This document shows positions 34,924-45,330 of a stretch of 64,000 nt of DNA, in pieces. Positions within the stretch are counted from its first letter, which is position 1, and every line of letters starts with the position of its first letter. The notes beneath the pieces were generated by a model. It made no database searches. It was not told where the DNA came from and saw only the letters and a list, made by a program, of their open reading frames with translations. Source of the DNA: an uncultured bacterium (GTDB lineage: Bacteria; Bacillota_I; Bacilli_A; RF39; UBA660); NCBI GenBank assembly GCA_947169285.1, contig CAMVPB010000001.1:141226-205225 (forward strand). Reading direction: 5' to 3'. Made by a program: the position numbers and the translations under genes.

Positions 34924-35841
34924 ATGAAAAAGAAAGTATTAATTTTATCATTAATTATATTATTATGTTTTACTGGTTGTGCTAAAAGATTTACAGTGGA
35001 AGGTGAAAATAAAACTGTAAAAAGTTATGTTTCAAATATATTGTGCCAACCAACTACAAAAGAAATGAAGCAAGTATATTCAGATAACACAGATAAATTA
35101 CAAGTTAATGTAGATAAACTACCTTCATGTAAGAATTTTAAGATTAATTCAGGAGGATATGAAGGGTTATGGACTTCAATATTTGTTAAGCCATTAGCTT
35201 GGGCAATAATTCAAATTGGAAAAATTGTTAAAAATTATGGTTTAGCAATAATGTTGGCATCATTAATATTAAGAGCAATTTTATTTCCATTTTCTAAAAA
35301 ATCAACTATGATGAGTGTTAATATGAAAAAAGCAAAACCAGATTTAGATAAACTAGAAAAGAAATATGCTAATAAACAAGATAAAGATTCTATGATGATG
35401 AAAAGTCAAGAAATGATGCGTATTTACAAAAAATATAATATAAGTCCAATGTCAGGTTGTTTATTTGCATTTTTGCAAATACCTATATTCTTTGCATTTT
35501 TAGAAGCAATATATAGAATTCCAGTTTTGTTTGAAGGAAAATTTTTGTTATTTAACTTAGGAACAACTCCTTGGGAAGGTATTAAATCAGGAAATTATTT
35601 CTATATTATATTAATCTTATTAATAGTGGGAACAACATTCTTCTCAATGAGAAATATGAATTCTGCTGGCATGAATGATGATCAAGCAAAACAAATGAAA
35701 ACAATGAATTATTTTATGGTAGCGTTTATTGCTTTTGCATCTTTTAGTCTTCCAACAGCAATCGCTCTTTATTGGGTAGTATCATCAGGATTTACAGTAA
35801 TTCAAAATATAGTATTGAATAAAACAATAACAAATAAGTAG
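34924..35841 (+). CDS. yidC: Membrane protein insertase YidC/OxaA (lipoprotein form)
   Basis: Lipobox FTGCAKR; YGLAIMLASLILRAILFPFSKKS; NMKKAKPDLDKLEKKY. Confidence 0.96.
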   Translation: MKKKVLILSLIILLCFTGCAKRFTVEGENKTVKSYVSNILCQPTTKEMKQVYSDNTDKLQVNVDKLPSCKNFKINSGGYEGLWTSIFVKPLAWAIIQIGKIVKNYGLAIMLASLILRAILFPFSKKSTMMSVNMKKAKPDLDKLEKKYANKQDKDSMMMKSQEMMRIYKKYNISPMSGCLFAFLQIPIFFAFLEAIYRIPVLFEGKFLLFNLGTTPWEGIKSGNYFYIILILLIVGTTFFSMRNMNSAGMNDDQAKQMKTMNYFMVAFIAFASFSLPTAIALYWVVSSGFTVIQNIVLNKTITNK

Positions 35842-35849
35842 GTGGAGTT

Positions 35850-36479
35850 ATGGAGAAGTATAAGTTTGAATCAAAATCAAAAGAAAATTTATTAAATTTA
35901 GCTTGTGATGAGTTAAAAGTTACAGAAAATGATATTTTATATAATATTACTGAAGAAAAAAAAGGTTTATTTGGTAAAAAATATTATATAGAAATAATAA
36001 AAATAAAAGATTTAGCTGATTATGGAAAATCATTAATAATAGATTTTTTAAAAGGATTTAATTTAAAAGGAAATGTTGAAATAAAAATAAGAGAAAAAAG
36101 TATTACTTATAAATTATTTACTGATAATAATGGAATATTAATAGGTAAAAAAGGACATATATTAGAATCTTTACAAACTTTTGTAAGACAAGCATTATTA
36201 AATAGTACTGATATATTTGTAAATGTAATAATAGATATTGAAAATTATAAAGAAAAGCAAATATATTTTTTAGAAAAAAAAGTTAAAAAATTAGCAAGAG
36301 AAGTAATTCTTACTAAAACTGACATTAAATTGGATCCAATGAATTCATATGATAGAAGAATTATACATAATGCTTTAAGTAATTTTGATTATATTGAAAC
36401 AGAAAGTGTTGGAGAAGAACCTAATAGATGTGTAGTAATTAAATACAAAGGAAAAAAATCAAATACAAAAATAAATTAA
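35850..36479 (+). CDS. jag: Jag/KhpB RNA-binding protein
   Basis: Jag-N, KH (GILIGKKGHILESLQTFVRQAL) and R3H domains. Confidence 0.95.
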   Translation: MEKYKFESKSKENLLNLACDELKVTENDILYNITEEKKGLFGKKYYIEIIKIKDLADYGKSLIIDFLKGFNLKGNVEIKIREKSITYKLFTDNNGILIGKKGHILESLQTFVRQALLNSTDIFVNVIIDIENYKEKQIYFLEKKVKKLAREVILTKTDIKLDPMNSYDRRIIHNALSNFDYIETESVGEEPNRCVVIKYKGKKSNTKIN

Positions 36480-36571
36480 TTAAATTAAAAACTTAATTAA
36501 TTTTTTTTAATAATTAAAAAAACTAGATTATTAAAAAAATATATTATATACTATATACAGTTAAAGTAGGT

Positions 36572-37720
36572 GTGATTATGAATAAAAAAGGATTTACGTT
36601 AATAGAGTTAATAGCCGTAATAACAATACTTGCAATATTAATAGTACTTGCAATACCCAATATATTAAAAATATTTACATCATCAAAAGAAAAAGCATTT
36701 CTTGTACAAGTTAAAGAATTATATAAAGCTGCAGAACAAGAAATAATAAATAAAAATATAAGCAATTCTAGTGTTATTATAAAAAAATTTGATAGTAACG
36801 AAGAAGATAAAAAAATAAATTTAAGTGGTACTCAAAATGTAAAATATTGTATAAAAATACAGGATAATAAAATAACTTCAATAGCAGTATCAAATGGTGA
36901 TTATTGGTATTTTAATGAAAATATTGTATCACTTTCTGATATTTCAAATGAAGATAATACAAAATTTGGAGCAGAAAACAAAAGAGTATCTTGTGATGAA
37001 AATGGAACAATAGTATATCCAACAATAATGTTAACTACAGATCAAGGATCTTCAGGTCTTGATATAGGTGATATAGTAACAATATCAAAAGGAACAATAT
37101 CAGAACAATTTTATGTAATAGGCAGTAATTCAAATGAAACAAAATTGTTTGCTAAGTATAACTTATATGTTGGAAATGTTTATAGTGATCAAGGTAACAC
37201 ATTAGTAAAAAGATTAACATCATCAGATCCGGGGTATGGGTTACAAAATAGTACAGCAACTGGAGCTACTTATCAGGCCACAGAAGGTTCGTCAATAGGA
37301 ACTGTATTATTTAGTAAAAATAATTATTGGTATGATGCATCAAATAATACTATTTTAACAAAATATGGCACAAGTTATGATGCAAGTGATATATATGATA
37401 AAAATTATTCAAATACAAATGATTGGGAAAATGATTCATATAGTATATCATATTATGTAGAACAATATGTAAATAGATTAGGAATAAATGGAACAGGAAG
37501 ATTGTTATTAAAATCAGAAGGAACACCATTAAATAATACAAATAGTGATATTATAAATAATGGAACATCATATTGGCTAGGTACAGCAAGAAAAGAGAAA
37601 GCTGTTTATGGTGTTGTGAATGGTCTAAAAGGAATAAATTTTGCAGGGATTATTGCCGAAGGAGCATTTGGTGTTCGTCCTGTTATAATTGTTCCTACTT
37701 CTGATATAGTAATCAATTAA
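36572..37720 (+). CDS. Type IV prepilin-like protein with a large C-terminal extracellular domain
   Basis: MNKKGFTLIELIAVITILAILIVLAIPNI class III signal; C-terminal SYWLGTAR...GVRPVIIV motif. Confidence 0.85.
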   Translation: MIMNKKGFTLIELIAVITILAILIVLAIPNILKIFTSSKEKAFLVQVKELYKAAEQEIINKNISNSSVIIKKFDSNEEDKKINLSGTQNVKYCIKIQDNKITSIAVSNGDYWYFNENIVSLSDISNEDNTKFGAENKRVSCDENGTIVYPTIMLTTDQGSSGLDIGDIVTISKGTISEQFYVIGSNSNETKLFAKYNLYVGNVYSDQGNTLVKRLTSSDPGYGLQNSTATGATYQATEGSSIGTVLFSKNNYWYDASNNTILTKYGTSYDASDIYDKNYSNTNDWENDSYSISYYVEQYVNRLGINGTGRLLLKSEGTPLNNTNSDIINNGTSYWLGTARKEKAVYGVVNGLKGINFAGIIAEGAFGVRPVIIVPTSDIVIN

Positions 37721-37724
37721 AATT

Positions 37725-37747
37725 AACACCAATTATGGTGTTTTTCT
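37725..37747 (+). terminator. Intrinsic terminator after the prepilin-like gene
   Basis: aacaccaattatggtgtttttct. Confidence 0.7.
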
Positions 37748-37797
37748 TTACTTAATTATATAAAAATGGTATAATCTATGCCGATTGAGGGGTATTT

Positions 37798-39147
37798 ATG
37801 GAAGATACTATTGCTGCAATTTCAACTATAGTAGGAGAATCCGCTTTAAATGTAATTAAAGTAAGTGGTAATGATTCTATTGAAATAGTTAATAAAATAT
37901 TTAGTGGAAAAGACTTAACAAAAGTTAAAAGTCATACAATTCACTATGGTTTTATTATGAATAAAAATGAAAAAATTGATGAAGTATTAGTATCTATATT
38001 TAAAGCTCCTAAAACTTATACTAGGGAAGATGTAGTAGAAATAAATTGTCATGGTGGAGTATCTGTTACTAATAAAATTCTTGAATTATTATTAACAAAT
38101 GGTTGTAGAATGGCAGAACCTGGAGAGTTTATTAAAAGGGCATATTTAAATGGAAGAATAAATTTAGTAGAAGCAGAAGCTGTTAGTGACTTAATATCTG
38201 CTAAAACAGAAATTGCTAGAAAAATAGGTATTAAAGGTTTAACTGGTGAATCTTCAAAATTAATCAAAGAATTAAGAGAAGATTTAATTAGTTTAATTGC
38301 TAATATAGAAGTGAATATAGATTATCCAGAATATGAAGATGCAGTAGAAGTTACTAAAGACTTAATAAAAGAAAAAATAAATAATATGATTTTTAAATTG
38401 AATGAAATTATTAGTAAAAGTGAAAATCAATTATTAATTAAAAATGGAATAAAGGTTTCAATTGTAGGTAAACCAAATGTAGGAAAAAGTAGTATTTTAA
38501 ATAAGTTTTTGAATGAAGAAAAAGCAATAGTTACTGATATAGAAGGAACGACTAGAGATACAGTAGAAGGAAGTATTATTTTAAATGGAGTAGAAATTAA
38601 TTTTATAGATACTGCAGGTATTAGAGATACTAATAATATTGTAGAAAAAATAGGTGTAGAAAAAAGTTTAAAAGCTATTGAGGATGCCGACTTAGTGTTA
38701 TTTGTACTTGATGGAACTAGGAAAATAAGTAAAGAAGATTTAGAAATATTTGATAAAGTTAAAAATAAAAAAGTAATAATTATTGTTAATAAATCAGATG
38801 AAGCTCAAATTATAGATTTATCAAAATTTAATAAATATGAGATTATTTTTACTTCTACTAAAATAGAAGAAGGCCTAGATGAATTAAAAAACAAAATAGT
38901 TGAAATGTTTAATTTAGGAAATTTAGAATTAAATGATTACACATATTTATCTAACAGTAGACAAATATCTATATTAAAAGATTCATTAAATTTAGCTAAT
39001 AACGTATTAAATAAGAATGAAACAGAAGTAGATTTAATTGAAATAGATATTAAATTATTATGGGAAAAATTAGGTGAAATTCTTGGTGAAACATATAAGG
39101 ATGATTTGCTTGATGAAATTTTCTCAAAATTTTGCTTGGGAAAATAG
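37798..39147 (+). CDS. mnmE: tRNA modification GTPase MnmE
   Basis: DTIAAISTIVGESALNVIKVSG, GKPNVGKSSILN, DTAGIRDT, C-terminal FCLGK. Confidence 0.98.
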   Translation: MEDTIAAISTIVGESALNVIKVSGNDSIEIVNKIFSGKDLTKVKSHTIHYGFIMNKNEKIDEVLVSIFKAPKTYTREDVVEINCHGGVSVTNKILELLLTNGCRMAEPGEFIKRAYLNGRINLVEAEAVSDLISAKTEIARKIGIKGLTGESSKLIKELREDLISLIANIEVNIDYPEYEDAVEVTKDLIKEKINNMIFKLNEIISKSENQLLIKNGIKVSIVGKPNVGKSSILNKFLNEEKAIVTDIEGTTRDTVEGSIILNGVEINFIDTAGIRDTNNIVEKIGVEKSLKAIEDADLVLFVLDGTRKISKEDLEIFDKVKNKKVIIIVNKSDEAQIIDLSKFNKYEIIFTSTKIEEGLDELKNKIVEMFNLGNLELNDYTYLSNSRQISILKDSLNLANNVLNKNETEVDLIEIDIKLLWEKLGEILGETYKDDLLDEIFSKFCLGK

Positions 39148-39155
39148 GTGATGTT

Positions 39156-41018
39156 ATGAAATATGATGTAATAGTAGTTGGAGGTGGGCATGCAGGATGT
39201 GAAGCGGCTCATGCATGTGCAATATTAGGTAATAAAACTTTATTAATAACTGGAAATATTAATAATATAGGTGATATGCCTTGTAATCCATCAATAGGTG
39301 GCTCTGCAAAAGGAATAGTTGTAAGGGAAATAGATGCTCTTGGTGGAATAATGGGTGAAGTAGCAGATGCTACTCATATTCAAATAAAATTTTTAAATAG
39401 TAAAAAAGGGCCAGGTGTTAGATCTTTAAGATGCCAATCTAATAAGAAATTATATTCAGAAGAAATGGTTAAATTATTAAAAAATACTAATAATCTTATT
39501 TTAAAAGAGTGTTTAGTTAAATCTTTAATTATAGATAAAAATGAAGTAAAAGGTGTCATTACTGAAGAAAATGAAAATATTTTTTCTAAAAGAGTAATAC
39601 TTACTACCGGGACATATTTAAATTCAGATATAATGAGAGGACATAATAAATATAAAAGTGGCCCCCATGGAGAAAAAACTTCTTTATATTTAAGTAAAAA
39701 TTTAAAAGAATTAGGTTTAAAAATAATAAGACTTAAGACTGGAACACCACCTAGGATAGATGGAAATACTATAGACTATAGTGTTATTAAAGAAGAAAAA
39801 GGAGATAATAAGTTAATAACTTTTAGTAACTTTAATAAACCTAGTTATAAAGTTAAGAATCAAATATCTTGTTATCTAACTTATACTAATATTGAAACTC
39901 ATAAAATAATATTAGATAATTTAGATAAATGTGCTTTATATAGTGGAATGATAAAAGGAGTAGGTCCCAGATATTGTCCATCTATAGAAGATAAAATAGT
40001 TAAATTTAGAGATAAAGATAGACATCAAATTTTCTTAGAGCCAAATGAACTTTCTACTAATGAAATATATGTTGGAGGTTTTTCTACAACTATGCCAGAA
40101 GAATTACAAGAAAAGTTAATTCATACTATGAAAGGTTTAGAAAATGCTAAAATAACTAAATATGGTTATGCAATCGAATATGATGCAATTGATCCTACTG
40201 AACTTAATATGTCTTTAGAATCTAAAAAGATAAAAGGATTATATACAGCTGGTCAAATAAATGGAACATCTGGTTACGAAGAAGCAGCTGCTCAAGGATT
40301 AATTGCTGGTATAAATGCTAGTTTGTCATTAAAAGAAATAGAGCCTTTGATATTAAAAAGAAATGAGGCTTATATTGGTGTTTTAATTGATGATTTAATA
40401 AATAAAGGAATAACAGAGCCTTATAGATTATTAACTTCACGAGCTGAATTCAGATTATTATTAAGACATGATAATGCTGATATTAGGCTTACCGAAATAG
40501 GTAGAAAAGTAGGTTTAATAAATGATATAAAATATAAAATATTTAATAAAAAGCAAAAAGAAATAGAAAATTTAATGAATTATATTAAAGAAACTAATTT
40601 CAAATGTTCTAAAGATAATAATGAATTTTTATTAAAGAATAAATCAGTTAAATTAGATAATTCTATAAAAATATATGAACTTATTAAAAGGCCTGAAATT
40701 AAATTGAGTAAAGTTTTAAAGTATTTAAATGTTAAATTTAATAAAGAATCAATAGAACAAGTTGAAATAAATATAAAATATAAAGGATATATTGATAAAA
40801 CAAATAAAGAAGTAGAGAAGATGTTAAATTTAGAAGATAAAAAAATACCTAATGATATTGATTATGAAAAAGTAAAGAATATTGCAACAGAGGCAAAGCA
40901 AAAATTATCTTTAGTAAGGCCTTTAACAATAGGTCAGGCATCACGTATTAGTGGAGTAAATCCTGCTGATATATCTATGCTATTAATATATTTAAAGAAG
41001 GAATATCCAAATGAATAA
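39156..41018 (+). CDS. mnmG: tRNA modification enzyme MnmG/GidA
   Basis: MKYDVIVVGGGHAGCEAAHACA; start taken at internal Met. Confidence 0.98.
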   Translation: MKYDVIVVGGGHAGCEAAHACAILGNKTLLITGNINNIGDMPCNPSIGGSAKGIVVREIDALGGIMGEVADATHIQIKFLNSKKGPGVRSLRCQSNKKLYSEEMVKLLKNTNNLILKECLVKSLIIDKNEVKGVITEENENIFSKRVILTTGTYLNSDIMRGHNKYKSGPHGEKTSLYLSKNLKELGLKIIRLKTGTPPRIDGNTIDYSVIKEEKGDNKLITFSNFNKPSYKVKNQISCYLTYTNIETHKIILDNLDKCALYSGMIKGVGPRYCPSIEDKIVKFRDKDRHQIFLEPNELSTNEIYVGGFSTTMPEELQEKLIHTMKGLENAKITKYGYAIEYDAIDPTELNMSLESKKIKGLYTAGQINGTSGYEEAAAQGLIAGINASLSLKEIEPLILKRNEAYIGVLIDDLINKGITEPYRLLTSRAEFRLLLRHDNADIRLTEIGRKVGLINDIKYKIFNKKQKEIENLMNYIKETNFKCSKDNNEFLLKNKSVKLDNSIKIYELIKRPEIKLSKVLKYLNVKFNKESIEQVEINIKYKGYIDKTNKEVEKMLNLEDKKIPNDIDYEKVKNIATEAKQKLSLVRPLTIGQASRISGVNPADISMLLIYLKKEYPNE

Positions 41019-41712
41019 AGAAGAATTTATAAAATATGTAGAAAAGTTAAATGTTGATATTAACGAAGAAATATTAAATAAATTAGATAAATATTTTAAA
41101 TTATTAGTAGAATGGAATAATAAATTTAATTTAACTACAATAATAGAAGAAAATAATGTTTACTTAAAACATTTTTATGATTCAATTGCAATAGTTAAAT
41201 CAAATTTAATAGAAAATAAAGAAATTAAATTATGCGATTTTGGAACTGGTGCTGGGTTTCCAGGTATAATAATTAAAATATTTTTTTCTAAAATTAATAT
41301 TACTTTGGTTGAGTCAAATGGTAAGAAATGTATATTTTTAAATGAAGTTATTAAAAAATTAAATTTAGAAAAAATAGAAGTCATAAATGATAGAATGGAA
41401 ATATATTCTAGAATTAATAGAGAGTCATTTGATATAGTAACTTGTAGGGCTGTATCACATTTAAAAGTGATAAGTGAGCTTGGCATACCTTTGTTAAAAA
41501 ATAATGGGTATTTTTTACCTTTAAAATCTAACGTTAATGAGGAAATAATTGAAAGCAAGGATATTTTAAATAAATTGAATTCTAAAATAGAAGATATTAT
41601 TTCATATGAATTACCTATTGAACATTCTAAAAGAAATATATTAATAATTAGAAAATTAAAGGAAACAAATATTAAATATCCTAGAGAGTATAATAAGATT
41701 ATTAAAAAATAA
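41011..41712 (+). CDS. rsmG: 16S rRNA m7G methyltransferase RsmG
   Basis: WNNKFNLTTI, KLCDFGTGAGFPGIIIKI, CRAVSHL. Confidence 0.96.
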   Translation: MNKEEFIKYVEKLNVDINEEILNKLDKYFKLLVEWNNKFNLTTIIEENNVYLKHFYDSIAIVKSNLIENKEIKLCDFGTGAGFPGIIIKIFFSKINITLVESNGKKCIFLNEVIKKLNLEKIEVINDRMEIYSRINRESFDIVTCRAVSHLKVISELGIPLLKNNGYFLPLKSNVNEEIIESKDILNKLNSKIEDIISYELPIEHSKRNILIIRKLKETNIKYPREYNKIIKK

Positions 41713-41792
41713 AAATTAATAGTCTTTTTTATTGAATTTAATTATTATTTAGTTTAAAATTATAATAGGAAAATAGAATAGTAGGTGTTAAT

Positions 41793-42776
41793 ATGTTTGA
41801 AAATAAAGAAGTTAGATTAATTTCGATAAATGATATTGTTCCTAATAGATTTCAACCAAGGCAAGTATTTGGTGAAAAAGAATTAAATGAACTTGCTGAT
41901 TCAATTAAAGAACACGGAATAATTCAACCATTAATTTTGAGACCTTTAGGGGAAAAATATGAAATAATAGCCGGTGAAAGAAGATATAAGGCAGCTTTAA
42001 TAGCTGGTTTTAAGACTGTACCATCAATTGTAATAGAAGCAAATGATAGTGAGATTGCAGAGATAGCTATTATAGAAAATATACAAAGAAAAGATTTAAC
42101 TCCAATAGAAGAAGCAAAAGCATACAAAAAACTTATTGATATAGGATTAACTCAGGAAGAAATTGCAAAAAAATTAGGTATAACACAACCAACAGTCGCA
42201 AATAAATTGAGATTATTAAATTTAACTCAGGAAACCCAAAATGCATTATTATATAATAAGATTTCTGAAAGACATGCAAGAGGATTATTAAGACTTGAGT
42301 CACCCGAACAACAAATAAGTATGTTAAATAAAATAATAAATGAAAAAATTAATGTAAAACAAACAGAAGAAGAAATAGATAAAATATTAGGGTATAATAA
42401 ACCAACAGAAGACTTAGAAATTCCTGTTTTTGAAGAAGTAGCACCTAAAATAAAACCTATAAATGATATAGACAATGAAAAAATCGAAGTATTAAATCCA
42501 TTTATAGAAAGTGAAGAAATACTAAATATAGATGAAGAACAAGAATCAAAAAATTTATTTAAATCTTTAGATGAATCTTCACAAGATTTATCTATCCCTT
42601 CAATTGAAAGTGTTGAAGAAAAAGATGAAAATATTCAAAATAAATATAAGTATTTAGATATTGTTAATGATACAAGAGAATTTATAGAAGATTGTAAATC
42701 AAAAGGATTAAAAATTATATCTGAAGAATATGATATGGATAATGAATATCAAATATTATTAAAAATAGAAAAATAG
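41793..42776 (+). CDS. noc: ParB-family nucleoid occlusion protein Noc-like
   Basis: NDIVPNRFQPRQVFGEKELNELADSIKEHGIIQPLILRP; LGITQPTVANKLRLL; position after rsmG. Confidence 0.88.
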   Translation: MFENKEVRLISINDIVPNRFQPRQVFGEKELNELADSIKEHGIIQPLILRPLGEKYEIIAGERRYKAALIAGFKTVPSIVIEANDSEIAEIAIIENIQRKDLTPIEEAKAYKKLIDIGLTQEEIAKKLGITQPTVANKLRLLNLTQETQNALLYNKISERHARGLLRLESPEQQISMLNKIINEKINVKQTEEEIDKILGYNKPTEDLEIPVFEEVAPKIKPINDIDNEKIEVLNPFIESEEILNIDEEQESKNLFKSLDESSQDLSIPSIESVEEKDENIQNKYKYLDIVNDTREFIEDCKSKGLKIISEEYDMDNEYQILLKIEK

Positions 42777-42795
42777 TTTAAAACTATTTTTTTTA
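42770..42795. terminator. Bidirectional terminator between noc and the PBP gene
   Basis: aaaatagtttaaaactatttttttta. Confidence 0.65.
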
Positions 42796-44715
42796 TTTGT
42801 AATTATTGTTTGGTTCAGTACCATTAATATAAAATAGTAAAGTGTTTTTATTTCCATCGTTAGTTTCCCCGCTAAGTGGATTTACTAATGAAGCAGTAAT
42901 GTTATCAGGTATTTCATACCAAGTCTTTTTAGTGTTTTTTAAAATTTCTTCTATTGTTTTAGCCCATATATTTTTATTTGCTATAGATACATTCTTTTTT
43001 GTCGGAGTATTATCGTCATATCCACTCCATACCATTACTAAAGCATCATTATTATATCCAACTGTCCAAGTGTCAGAAGAAGTGCTTCCACTTTTAACTG
43101 AATACTTTCTTGTAATTATTTTATTAATACTTAACATTGTTGGTGAAGTATAATCTACAAAAGTATAATTATATGTATTAGTTAATAATTCATTTAAAAT
43201 ATAAACATATTTTTTATTTAAAACTTCTTCTTCATCACTTTTATGTTCGTATATAATATTGTTATTTATATCTGTTATTTTTTCAATTAAATGCACTTTG
43301 TTTTTTTTGCCCATATTAGCAAGGGTAGCATATCCATTAGCAAAATCAATCATACTTATTTCATTACTGCCTAATGGAAGAGATGCGTTTGGTTCTAATT
43401 TAGTTTCAATACCAACTTCTTTTGCTATATTTATTAAAACATCTGTTCCTAAAAACAAATGAGTTTTAACAGCATAAATATTGTCTGAAAAAGCAATTGC
43501 AGAAGCCATAGATATGTCTTTATTAGCATAAATGTTACTTGCATTTTTAGGTGAATATATTTTGTTATTACCTAAGTTAAAAGTTGTTGGTTCGCTTTTA
43601 AAAGTTGAAGATGCAGTAAATCCATTTTCTAAAGCTGCATAATAAAGAAATGGTTTCATTGTTGAACCAACTTGTCTTTTTGCTTGTGTAACTCTATTAA
43701 ACTCACTTTTAGTATAGTCTATACCCCCAACTAAAGCAGAAATATTTCCTGTTTTGGGATCAACAATTATTGAAGCAACTTGAATATTTTCTATATCTTT
43801 AAGTTCGTTTTTAATATTTTCCTCAAGTACTTTTTGATTATCTAGATTTAAATTAGTATATATTTTTAAACCGCCAGTTTCAATCAATGAATTAGGTATT
43901 GATTTAATATTATTTAATTCTTGCATAACTGCATCTTTATAATAGTAGACGCTTGACAGTGATCTATTTTTTTTAATTCCATAAAAATTAAGTTGTTCAT
44001 TATAAATACTATTAGCTTTGTCTTTTGTTATATATTTATTTTTTACCATACCATCTAAAACTAATTTTTGTCTTTTTTTAGCGTTATCATAATAATTTAT
44101 TGGGTTATAATAAGTTGGATTTTTTGGAATTCCCACTAAAATAGTAGCTTCAGCTAATGTTAAATCCTTCGCGTTTTTATTAAAATAATAGTTAGAAGCT
44201 GCTTCTATTCCATAATTACCTGCACCATAATTGATAGTATTTAGGTACCCTTCTAATATTTCATCTTTTTTATAATGTACTTCTAATTCAAGAGTTAAAA
44301 AAGCTTCTTCTATTTTTCGTTTCCATGTTTTATTAAAATCTAAATATAAATTTTTAATATACTGTTGTGATATTGTTGAAGCTCCCTGGGATAAAGAATT
44401 GTTTTTAATATTAATTAACATTGCTTTTAAAATTCTAGGATAATCAAAACCTTTATGTTTATAAAAATTCTTATCTTCAGCAGAAATAGTGGCATCTATA
44501 ATATTTTTTGAAATATTGTCTAATTTTATCCAAGTAGCATCACTGGCATTCTCAAATACTAGATTTTTTTCGTCATCATATATTAGTATTTGATTTGCAG
44601 TTTTCAAGTTTTCTTTGGGTGTTAAATATGCATAAGCATAAAATCCAAATATTATTACTGTTAAAGAAAAAAATAAAAATATTGTCATTTTAATGAAAAA
44701 GTACAGTTTTTTCAT
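42793..44715 (-). CDS. Class A penicillin-binding protein (transglycosylase/transpeptidase)
   Basis: SAEDKNFYKHKGFDYPRILKAM, GASTISQQYIKNLYL, RQVGSTMKPFLYYAALE, KSGSTSSD. Confidence 0.95.
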   Translation of the reverse strand: MKKLYFFIKMTIFLFFSLTVIIFGFYAYAYLTPKENLKTANQILIYDDEKNLVFENASDATWIKLDNISKNIIDATISAEDKNFYKHKGFDYPRILKAMLINIKNNSLSQGASTISQQYIKNLYLDFNKTWKRKIEEAFLTLELEVHYKKDEILEGYLNTINYGAGNYGIEAASNYYFNKNAKDLTLAEATILVGIPKNPTYYNPINYYDNAKKRQKLVLDGMVKNKYITKDKANSIYNEQLNFYGIKKNRSLSSVYYYKDAVMQELNNIKSIPNSLIETGGLKIYTNLNLDNQKVLEENIKNELKDIENIQVASIIVDPKTGNISALVGGIDYTKSEFNRVTQAKRQVGSTMKPFLYYAALENGFTASSTFKSEPTTFNLGNNKIYSPKNASNIYANKDISMASAIAFSDNIYAVKTHLFLGTDVLINIAKEVGIETKLEPNASLPLGSNEISMIDFANGYATLANMGKKNKVHLIEKITDINNNIIYEHKSDEEEVLNKKYVYILNELLTNTYNYTFVDYTSPTMLSINKIITRKYSVKSGSTSSDTWTVGYNNDALVMVWSGYDDNTPTKKNVSIANKNIWAKTIEEILKNTKKTWYEIPDNITASLVNPLSGETNDGNKNTLLFYINGTEPNNNYK

Positions 44716-44836
44716 GCTTCCTCCGATTACTATATATTAGTATGTAGAATAATTAATTTAATTATTACATAATAATGTATAAAAAATACTTGATTTATTT
44801 AAAATAATAAGTATAATTTTAGGAGATAAATGTTTT

Positions 44837-45286
44837 ATGACGGAGGAATTTATGAAGTTTAAAACTGTTACAAAAGAAGAATTAGAATTAATGCCTTTTG
44901 ATGATATTGCTTATGTAATATTAAAAGAAAAAGGTAAAAAGATGAAAATAAATGAGATTTTCAAAATTATATGTGATACTTTAGAGTTAGGAGAATCTGC
45001 TTTTGAAAATCAAATAGCTGATTTCTTTACTTTACTTGCAACTGAAAAAAGATTTATTCAATTGGAAAAAGGTTATTGGGATTTAAGAGAAAATCACACA
45101 GCTGAAATTAGAATAAAAGATATTGAAGATGAACTTAATGAAGAAGAAATAATGGAAGAAGATTATAGTGATACTGAAGAAGATGATGAGTATAGTGAAA
45201 CAAAAGATATAGATGATGATGATACGGATGATGATTTAAAAGATTTAGTAATAGTAGATGAAGAAGATGAAGGGAATGATTTATAG
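44837..45286 (+). CDS. rpoE: DNA-directed RNA polymerase delta subunit
   Basis: HARE-HTH N-terminus and acidic Asp/Glu-rich tail. Confidence 0.9.
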   Translation: MTEEFMKFKTVTKEELELMPFDDIAYVILKEKGKKMKINEIFKIICDTLELGESAFENQIADFFTLLATEKRFIQLEKGYWDLRENHTAEIRIKDIEDELNEEEIMEEDYSDTEEDDEYSETKDIDDDDTDDDLKDLVIVDEEDEGNDL

Positions 45287-45330
45287 CTAGTTTTTTAGTT
45301 TTTGATTAAATTAAAAAAGGAGATATAAAT

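Noticed and set aside
36557-36566. ACAGTTAAAG upstream of the prepilin-like gene as an AgrA/LytTR binding site
   Set aside because: Single copy, no second direct repeat at LytTR spacing, and it lies too close to the RBS
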